The notes under the pieces were generated by a model. The model searched no databases. It saw only the letters and a list, made by a program, of their open reading frames with translations, and was not told the DNA's origin. The position numbers and the translations under genes are program-made. DNA of 64,000 nucleotides, from positions 1-64,000 of the forward strand of contig CAVOLM010000012.1 in assembly GCA_963696675.1 (NCBI GenBank), given 5' to 3'. The DNA comes from DATBVX01 sp963696675 (GTDB lineage: Bacteria > Pseudomonadota > Gammaproteobacteria > Steroidobacterales > Steroidobacteraceae). Below, piece by piece: positions 58,466 through 64,000 of this stretch. Numbering within the stretch: position 1 is the stretch's first letter; each line of letters opens with the position of its first letter.

Positions 58466-59710
58466 TTAGAACGTCACCGAAGCGATCGTGCCCGTGCGGC
58501 TGCTCTCGAGCGCGATCTTCCATCCGTAGCGGTCGCAGATGCGCTTGGTAAGGTATAACCCGACGCCGTAGCCGCCCGGGCGGGTGGTGAAGTTGCGGTC
58601 GAAGACCTGGTTCATGTGCGCGGGCGAAATGCCCGGTCCGCTATCGCGGATGCGCAGCGTTCGTCCGGCGATTTCACATTTCACTGCGCCACGATCGGTG
58701 TGAGCGATCGCATTACGGAACAGGTTGCCGACCACGATCGTCACGAGGCTTGGCGGAGCCTGCACGCGCAACGAATCGTTGCACGTGCACTCGATGCCAA
58801 CCGGCCGGCCGTTGAGGAGCTCGCGCTGCTCCTCCGCGATGCGCGGCATGATCTCACCCACATCGCAGATCTCGCCCGGGTCGGTCTCCGATTGCGCTTC
58901 GCGCGACAGCATCAGGAGCGCCTGGGTGAAATCCGCCATTTCGTTTGCCGCGCGGCGGATCCGGCTCAGCGCTTTCTGCGCTGCCGGCCGTTCGCGGGTC
59001 TGGTCAGCGAGAATCTCGGTGGCGCCCTGGATCACGGCGAGCGGTGTGCGCAGCTCGTGACTCGCGGTGGCAGTGAAGGATTGTTCGCGCTCCACGAAGC
59101 CGTCCAGCCGTTCGAGGAACCCGTCGATCGAATCGGCGATCGGTGCCAGCTCGTGCTGCGAGTGATCGGGTCCGAGGCGCTGATTGCGTTGGCGCGGATC
59201 GATGCGGCGTAGTCGCTGTGCGAGCGCCGTCACCGGCGCCAGGATGCTGCGCGAGACCCAGATTGCCGTGGCTGCAATGACGACCAGGGTGACTACGACG
59301 ATGCAGTAGAGCAGGCGCCACGCCCACTCCGTGCGCATCTCGTGCTGAGTGACATCGAAGGTGACAAATGCGCGCCCGCTGGGCAGGTCCTTGACCAGGA
59401 CCTGCATGAGCTTTGCTCCGACCGGCACGCGCTGATGGCAACCAGGCCCGAGCGCGGCGATCTCCCGCGGCAGGTCCGGCGAACTTTGCCGGTAGAACGC
59501 GAGCTTTCCATCCTGCGGTGGTGGCGGCACTTCCTGCCTTTCCAGGTAACCCGCATAGATCGCGAGATGAGTCCTCATCACGTCGTTGAGCAGGCCCTGC
59601 TCGATGCGCTGGCTGGCCCAGATGCTCCAGCAGGCCAGCAGCAGGAGCGTGAGGCCGACGCAGAAGAAGATTCCCCAGACGAATCGCGCCCGTAGGCTGA
59701 GGTGTCGCAT
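58466..59710 (-). CDS. Two-component sensor histidine kinase
   Basis: 414 residues, intact, from ATG 59,710. Two membrane helices (RFVWGIFFCVGLTLLLLACW; LLYCIVVVTLVVIAATAIWV) bracket a periplasmic sensor of about 110 residues containing FYRQSSPDLPREIAAL. Then HAMP (RRIDPRQRNQRLG), phospho-acceptor His in ASHELRTPLAVIQGATE, N-box NLFRNAIAHTDRGAV, G-boxes RDSGPGISP and GYGVGLYLTKRICDRYG. Closest in style to QseC/CusS kinases. The location suggests copper sensing, but no copper-binding motif is obvious in the sensor. Confidence 0.87.
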   Translation of the reverse strand: MRHLSLRARFVWGIFFCVGLTLLLLACWSIWASQRIEQGLLNDVMRTHLAIYAGYLERQEVPPPPQDGKLAFYRQSSPDLPREIAALGPGCHQRVPVGAKLMQVLVKDLPSGRAFVTFDVTQHEMRTEWAWRLLYCIVVVTLVVIAATAIWVSRSILAPVTALAQRLRRIDPRQRNQRLGPDHSQHELAPIADSIDGFLERLDGFVEREQSFTATASHELRTPLAVIQGATEILADQTRERPAAQKALSRIRRAANEMADFTQALLMLSREAQSETDPGEICDVGEIMPRIAEEQRELLNGRPVGIECTCNDSLRVQAPPSLVTIVVGNLFRNAIAHTDRGAVKCEIAGRTLRIRDSGPGISPAHMNQVFDRNFTTRPGGYGVGLYLTKRICDRYGWKIALESSRTGTIASVTF

Positions 59711-60387
59711 CAGTCGGAAAGTGCCAGGCGGTATCCCTCGCCGTGGTGCGTATGCAGGAGCTTCTGCGCAAATGGCTTGTCGATCGCGTTGCGCAAAGCG
59801 TACATGTGCGCGCGCAGGACATCGCCGTCGGGCGGCTGGTCTCCCCACAGCTCGTGCTCGAGCTCACGGCGCGTAACGACGCGGTGCGTGTTTTGCATCA
59901 GCAACACCAGCAGGCGCCGCGTGCTGGGGTTGAGCTTGATGGCGACGCCGTCGCGTTCCGCGTTCAACGTGTCGGGGCAGTAGGTGAGGTCGGCGACCCG
60001 CAAGATGCCTTCGGTGGTGCGTGGGACGGCGCGGCGCGCCAGCGCGCCGAGGCGCGCCTCCAACTCGAGCAGGGAGAACGGTTTCACCAGGTAATCGTCG
60101 GCGCCGGCCTCGAAGCCCGCGACCTTGTCGATCACGAGATCCTTGGCGGTCAGCATCAGGACCGGTGCGACCGAGCGGATCTCCGAGCGCAGCACGCGGC
60201 ATACGGCGAGGCCGTCCATGCCGGGCAACATCACGTCGAGCACGATGATGTCAAAAGGCGTGGCGCGCGCCTGGCTCAGGCCATCCTCACCGGTGAGCAC
60301 GTGGTCCACCTGATGGCCCTTGGCAGCGAGGAATTCGCAGACGTTTTCCGCGATATCCGGATGATCTTCCACGAGCAGGATTCGCAT
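59710..60387 (-). CDS. OmpR-family response regulator
   Basis: 225 residues, intact. Receiver MRILLVEDHPDIAENVCEFL with phospho-acceptor Asp in FDIIVLDVMLPGMDGL, switch LMLTAKD and Lys in DDYLVKPFSLLELEAR; then a winged-helix domain (LNPSTRRLLVLLMQNTHRVV, ELEHELWGDQPPDGDVLRAH, LLHTHHGEGYRLALSD). Its stop overlaps the kinase start by one base. It likely controls the neighbouring copper genes, by analogy with CusR/CopR. Confidence 0.9.
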   Translation of the reverse strand: MRILLVEDHPDIAENVCEFLAAKGHQVDHVLTGEDGLSQARATPFDIIVLDVMLPGMDGLAVCRVLRSEIRSVAPVLMLTAKDLVIDKVAGFEAGADDYLVKPFSLLELEARLGALARRAVPRTTEGILRVADLTYCPDTLNAERDGVAIKLNPSTRRLLVLLMQNTHRVVTRRELEHELWGDQPPDGDVLRAHMYALRNAIDKPFAQKLLHTHHGEGYRLALSD

Positions 60388-60475
60388 GACAGAAGTGTGG
60401 CAGATCCCGCGCAGAGTAAAAGAGTGGCGCCGGGCGCTCTGAGCAGACCGAATCCTGCGTCAAGCCTCACAAGAA

Positions 60476-60516
60476 TCATATAACTTAATGAATGTCATAA
60501 ATATTTAACCCCAAAG
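60476..60516. promoter_or_regulatory. AT-rich divergent promoter with TCATA direct repeats
   Basis: In the 223-bp gap between the response regulator and the PAP2 gene, positions about 60,470-60,516 form an AT-rich island unlike its surroundings. It contains TCATATAACTTAA (60,476) and TCATAAATATTTAA (60,495), a direct repeat offset by 19 bp, as expected for two dimers of an OmpR-type regulator. Likely promoter and autoregulatory site; no further feature in the gap. Confidence 0.4.
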
Positions 60517-60610
60517 CAACGCTTCCGTAGCACCACCCATCGATCCTAGCCAGCGTCCCGAAGTGTGCATGCGCTACGGGCGCGGTCAGCCGGGACAGGA
60601 GGCGAATGTC

Positions 60611-61153
60611 ATGGTGAGCCGAGCGACACAAGTGATGCGCCGCTTCGACGCGGCGGAGTTATCGCTGTGCGTGCAGTTGAACCGCGCGTGCGCTCGGCGA
60701 GGCGTACGCGAGTTCTTTCGCGCCATCAGCCGGCTCGGTGACGGCGTGTTCTGGTACGCCTTGATGCTGGTATTGCCGATCCTGTTCGGCGACCTGGGTC
60801 TTCAGGCCACGTTGCAAATGGTGGCGACGGGATTGGTGGGTGTCGCCCTCTACAAAGGCCTCAAGCGCACCCTGGTTCGAGAGCGGCCTTTCATCTCCGA
60901 TGCGCGAATCCACCTGGGCGTGGCGCCGCTCGATCGCTACAGCTTCCCGTCAGGACACACGCTGCACGCGGTGTCTTTCACCATCCTGGCGAGCGCTTAC
61001 TTCCCGGAGTTCGCAGCGCTGCTCGTGCCGTTCGCCGCCCTGGTCGCGGCATCGCGCGTGGTCCTCGGTCTGCACTATCCGACTGACGTGCTTGCCGGAG
61101 CAGTGCTCGGTACCGTCCTTTCGACCGCCAGTCTCTACCTCGTGGGCGCCTGA
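60611..61153 (+). CDS. PAP2-family membrane phosphatase
   Basis: 180 residues from ATG 60,611, chosen because AGGAGG lies 8 nt upstream. The three phosphatase motifs are present: KRTLVRERPF, PSGHTLHAVSF, and SRVVLGLHYPTDVLAG. Helices around them (WYALMLVLPILFGDLGLQ and others) place the active site at the membrane face. Substrate probably a lipid phosphate or undecaprenyl-pyrophosphate. The last 19 bp overlap the convergent methyltransferase. Confidence 0.88.
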   Translation: MVSRATQVMRRFDAAELSLCVQLNRACARRGVREFFRAISRLGDGVFWYALMLVLPILFGDLGLQATLQMVATGLVGVALYKGLKRTLVRERPFISDARIHLGVAPLDRYSFPSGHTLHAVSFTILASAYFPEFAALLVPFAALVAASRVVLGLHYPTDVLAGAVLGTVLSTASLYLVGA

Positions 61154-61900
61154 GCCACGACGTAGAGCTCGCCTTCGCCCAGCGCGTACGGCTTTGCCTC
61201 CACTCCGCTGAATAGCGCCAGCACTTTCAGGCCATTCGCCGCCAGCAGGCGGGCGAGCTCGGCGACGGTGTAGACCTGCTGTGACCCGTACTGACGCCAC
61301 GTCTGCGCGCCGCGGGTGAGCACGTACTCGGTTTCGAGGCGGCTGCTGCGGGGCATCGTAGCGATTGCGAATCTCGAAACGGATATCGCCGAAGTCATAA
61401 CTCTCCTCGGGCTTGACGCTGGTGAGGATCGACTCGGCGCATAGCGCGGTGTGAATCACTGCGCGGCCGCCAGGTCGAAGCGTTCCGGTGAGCGCTGCCA
61501 GGAATTCGAGCATCCCTTCATGGGCCAGGTAGCCGAAACTGTTGCCCAGGCAGAGCGCGGCATCGAAGGCATGTGTCTGCGGCAGCTCGCGCATGTCGGC
61601 GTGTCTCAAGTCAACAGCGACGCCCGCCGCGCGCATGCGCACACGTGCGCGCTCGAGCGCATCAATCGACAGGTCGACACCGGTGACGGCGTAGCCAGCG
61701 GCAGCAAGCGCTACGCTCACGCGCGCTGAGCCGCAGGGCACGTCAAGGACTCTGGCGCCGGGGCTCAGTTGCAGCTGTGCAAGCAGGAACTGCGTTTCGC
61801 GCACCGTCGCGTCCTGCGGAATCACGCGGTCCCACAGCTCGTTGAACGGCGCGATGAAGAAGGTCCGATACCAATCGGCGCTGGGTGCGGGGAAGCTCAT
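61135..61900 (-). CDS. SAM-dependent methyltransferase (one frameshift)
   Basis: About 254 residues. Class I Rossmann methyltransferase: motif I ARVLDVPCGSARVSVALAA, VTGVDLSIDALERARVR, FDAALCLGNSFGYL and LRPGGRAVIHTAL. A +1 shift near 61,350 separates FGDIRFEIRNRYD from the true C-terminus (SSRLETEYVLTRGAQTW, YTVAELARLLAANGLKVLAL). Substrate unknown. Divergent from aguA, with 58 bp between starts. Confidence 0.8.
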
Positions 61901-61958
61901 GGATGGATGGTATTCGACTACAATTTCGTGTCCTTTTCATCCCGCGTCGCCAGCAACG

Positions 61959-63075
61959 ATGAGCCGAACGATTCGAGGTACTCCGGCCCGCCATGGCTTT
62001 CGCATGCCTGGGGAGTTCGAGCCGCACTCGGGCTGCTGGCTGCTGTGGCCGGAGCGAAGTGACAACTGGCGAATGGATGCCGCACCCGCGCAGAGCAGCC
62101 TTTGCTGCCGTGGCGGCGGCAATCGTGAAATACGAGCCAGTCACGGTGGGCGCTTCGGGGGCGCAGTTCGCGAATGCACGAGCACAGTTGGCAAAGCGCG
62201 TGCGCGTCGTGCGTCTCCCCAGCGACGATGCCTGGATGCGCGATGTCGGACCGACAATCGTCGTCAATGATCGCGGCCAGCGTCGTGGCATCGACTGGCG
62301 CTTCAATGCCTGGGGCGGTCTGAACGGCGGCCTGTACGTGCCCTGGGACCGGGACGAGCGCGTGGCGCAGACAGGTGCTGGCGATCGAGCAGATCGACCG
62401 CTATCGCGCGCCGCTGATTCTCGAAGGTGGCGCGATCCACGTCGACGGCGAGGGCACGTGCATAACCACCGAGGAATGTCTGCTGAATCCGAACCGCAAC
62501 CCCGACCTGACGCGTGCGCAGACCGAGGAGTACTTGCGCGCATACCTCGGAGTAGAAGTCGTCATTTGGCTTGGACGGGGGGTATATCTCGATGAAACGG
62601 ACGGCCACGTCGACAACCTGTGCTGCTTCGTACGCCCCGGTGAGGTGTGCCTGACCTGGACTGATGACCGCACCGATTCCCAGTACGCGATTTCCCATGA
62701 TGCGTTCGAGCGGCTTTCGCAGGCTCGGGATGCTCGGGGCCGACGTATCAAGATCCACAAGTTGATTCAACCTGGCCCGCTCTATTCGACTCGGGAGGAA
62801 GTCGGGGAGTGCGTGCGGTCCCGGGTACCCGCCCGCGCCCTGCCGGGCTTCGGCTCGCGGGCTCTTATGTCAATTTTTACATCGCCAATCGTGGCATCGT
62901 GTTCCCGTTGCTCGATGCAAAACGCGATCGCGGCGCCGCAGCTGTGGTCAAGCGTGTGTTTCCGAAGCACAGAATTGTCGGCGTTCCGGCGCGCGAGATC
63001 CTGCTCGGCGGAGGCAATATCCACTGCATAACGCAGCAGATACCGCGTGCACGCAGGCGCGGGCAGCGATCGTAA
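61959..63075 (+). CDS. aguA: Agmatine deiminase (several frameshifts)
   Basis: Hydrolyses agmatine to N-carbamoylputrescine, feeding AguB. About 369 residues from ATG 61,959. Motifs: RMPGEFEPHSGCWLLWPERS, DDAWMRDVGPTIVVNDRG, FNAWGGLNGGLYVPWDRD, LILEGGAIHVDGEGTCITTE, YLDETDGHVDNLCCF, SYVNFYIANRGIVFPLLD and the catalytic Cys in GGGNIHCITQQIP. +1 shifts lie near 62,090 and 62,368, and a +2 (or -1) change at about 62,800. It is 33 kb from aguB but in the same pathway. Confidence 0.92.
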
Positions 63076-63100
63076 CCGCTTGTAACCGCCTTATAACCGC
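63073..63100. promoter_or_regulatory. Three TAACCGC direct repeats at helical spacing
   Basis: TAACCGC occurs at 63,073-63,079, 63,083-63,089 and 63,094-63,100, spaced 10 and 11 bp, i.e. on one face of the helix. The first copy contains the aguA stop codon. They lie 76-103 bp upstream of the ABC ATPase start, a plausible activator-binding array. Confidence 0.45.
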
Positions 63101-63175
63101 GATCCAACTGACGGCCAGACCCGCTGTCGGTACCATCTAATTGCCTTAGCTTCGGTCCGGGGATGTCAGGTCCAC

Positions 63176-64000
63176 ATGTCGATAACGCTGGATCAGGTTA
63201 CAAAACGCTACCAGGGCGTGCCCGTCGTGAACGACGTTTCGCTCGACGTTCGCGAGGGGGAGTTCTTCGTGTTGCTGGGGCCAAGCGGCAGCGGCAAGAG
63301 CACCCTGCTGCGCGCCATTGCCGGCCTGACGAGCGTCGATCACGGGCGCATTTCTCTGCACGGCAGGGACGTGACCAATGTTTCGGCCCGGCAGCGCGGC
63401 GTTGGCCTGGTGTTCCAGAACTATGCCCTCTTCAAGCACATGACGGTGGGGGAGAACATCGAATTCGCGCTGCGGGTGCGCCACGTGCGGGCGCGCGACC
63501 GGCGCGAACGGCGCAAGGAGCTGCTGCGACTCGTCGCGCTGGAAGGGCTTGACGATCGCCTGCCGACACAGCTCTCGGGCGGCCAGCAGCAACGCATTGC
63601 CGTAGCACGCGCTCTGGCGCACAAGCCCGAAGTGTTGTTGCTGGATGAACCCTTCGGTGCACTGGACGCGAAGATCCGCGAGGAGCTGCGGCGCACGATC
63701 CGGCAGGTACAGCGTGAGCTCAAGATCAGCACCGTTCTGGTCACGCACGATCAGCAGGAGGCCTTCGCGCTCGCTGATCGTATTGGCGTGATGAATCTGG
63801 GGCGGCTGCTGGAGACCGCGCCGCCCGATGAGCTGTATGCACGCCCTGCAACGCGCTTCGTCGCTACCTTCCTCGGTGCCGCGAACCTCCTGCTGGCACG
63901 CCAGACACCGGAAGGCATCCGCTTCGGTGCCGCACCCGTAGACATACCGGGCGTGGAACGGGCCGACACGCGCCGCGAGCACGAAGTGGTGGCGGTGTTG
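63176..64000 (+). CDS. CysA-like ABC transporter ATP-binding protein (3' end outside window)
   Basis: At least 275 residues from ATG 63,176 (MSITLDQVTKRYQGVPVV), open to the window edge and intact. Walker A LLGPSGSGKSTLLRAI, Q-loop VFQNYALFKHMTVGEN, signature QLSGGQQQRIAVARAL, Walker B LLLDEPFGALDAKI, H-loop VTHDQQEAFALAD, and the start of a TOBE-like domain. YALFKHMTV is typical of sulfate/thiosulfate (CysA) ATPases. An unusual location for cysA without permeases upstream; substrate unproven. Confidence 0.82.
   Translation, partial: MSITLDQVTKRYQGVPVVNDVSLDVREGEFFVLLGPSGSGKSTLLRAIAGLTSVDHGRISLHGRDVTNVSARQRGVGLVFQNYALFKHMTVGENIEFALRVRHVRARDRRERRKELLRLVALEGLDDRLPTQLSGGQQQRIAVARALAHKPEVLLLDEPFGALDAKIREELRRTIRQVQRELKISTVLVTHDQQEAFALADRIGVMNLGRLLETAPPDELYARPATRFVATFLGAANLLLARQTPEGIRFGAAPVDIPGVERADTRREHEVVAVL

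Overview
The window is 64 kb of GC-rich bacterial chromosome, gene-dense and with short intergenic gaps. The gene content is proteobacterial and most like Gammaproteobacteria: AceK beside a phosphorylatable Icd, a fused RlmKL, E. coli-type Puu, Pot and Ydc polyamine modules, and a Xanthomonas-type copLAB copper locus. I cannot name a genus. No phage, CRISPR, rRNA or tRNA was seen. The only mobile-element candidate is a 271-bp MITE-like element at 12,545-12,815.

Layout. (1) 0-6.9 kb: a C1/alcohol oxidation block, with a beta-propeller protein, a XoxF-type (lanthanide-signature) quinoprotein dehydrogenase, its cytochrome XoxG and periplasmic XoxJ, then glutathione-dependent formaldehyde oxidation (class III alcohol dehydrogenase and Gfa). 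(2) 6.9-12.5 kb: a convergent ydcSTUV-patD-like cluster (putrescine-type ABC importer plus gamma-aminobutyraldehyde dehydrogenase). (3) 12.5-23.5 kb: mixed envelope and hypothetical genes (MITE-like element, RND pump, DUF5996, membrane protein, D-aminoacylase-like lipoprotein, ATP-grasp-like protein, OmpA-like protein, cupin, TorF-type porin with a sigma-54-like promoter). (4) 23.5-39.2 kb: a polyamine catabolic region: omega-amino-acid transaminase, PuuR-like regulator, PuuC, AguB, PuuB, PuuD, PuuA and the PotFGHI importer. AguA lies separately at 62 kb. Together these would take agmatine to putrescine, to gamma-glutamyl intermediates, to GABA. (5) 39-49.8 kb: metabolic genes (ROK glucokinase, YbdL-like transaminase, acyl-CoA dehydrogenase, Cys/Met PLP enzyme, PspC/PadR pair, pectinesterase, icd-aceK). 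(6) 49.9-60.4 kb: a copper island (CsoR, Cu(I) P-type ATPase, CopL, CopA, CopB, a cytochrome c/NTF2 fusion, a Met-rich protein, an antisense DUF5676-SRPBCC-DUF2933 set, and a two-component system). (7) 60.6-64 kb: PAP2 phosphatase, methyltransferase, AguA and a truncated CysA-like ATPase.

A striking property is the very large number of single-base frameshifts, nearly 60 by my reading, in otherwise well-conserved genes. Most are apparent +1 insertions. They are dense in 0-9 kb, 20-36 kb, 50-51 kb and 61-63 kb, and I found none from about 36.1 to 50.2 kb. I treat the affected genes as probably functional and the indels as probable consensus or assembly errors. Coordinates of such genes span all fragments, and frameshift positions are approximate.
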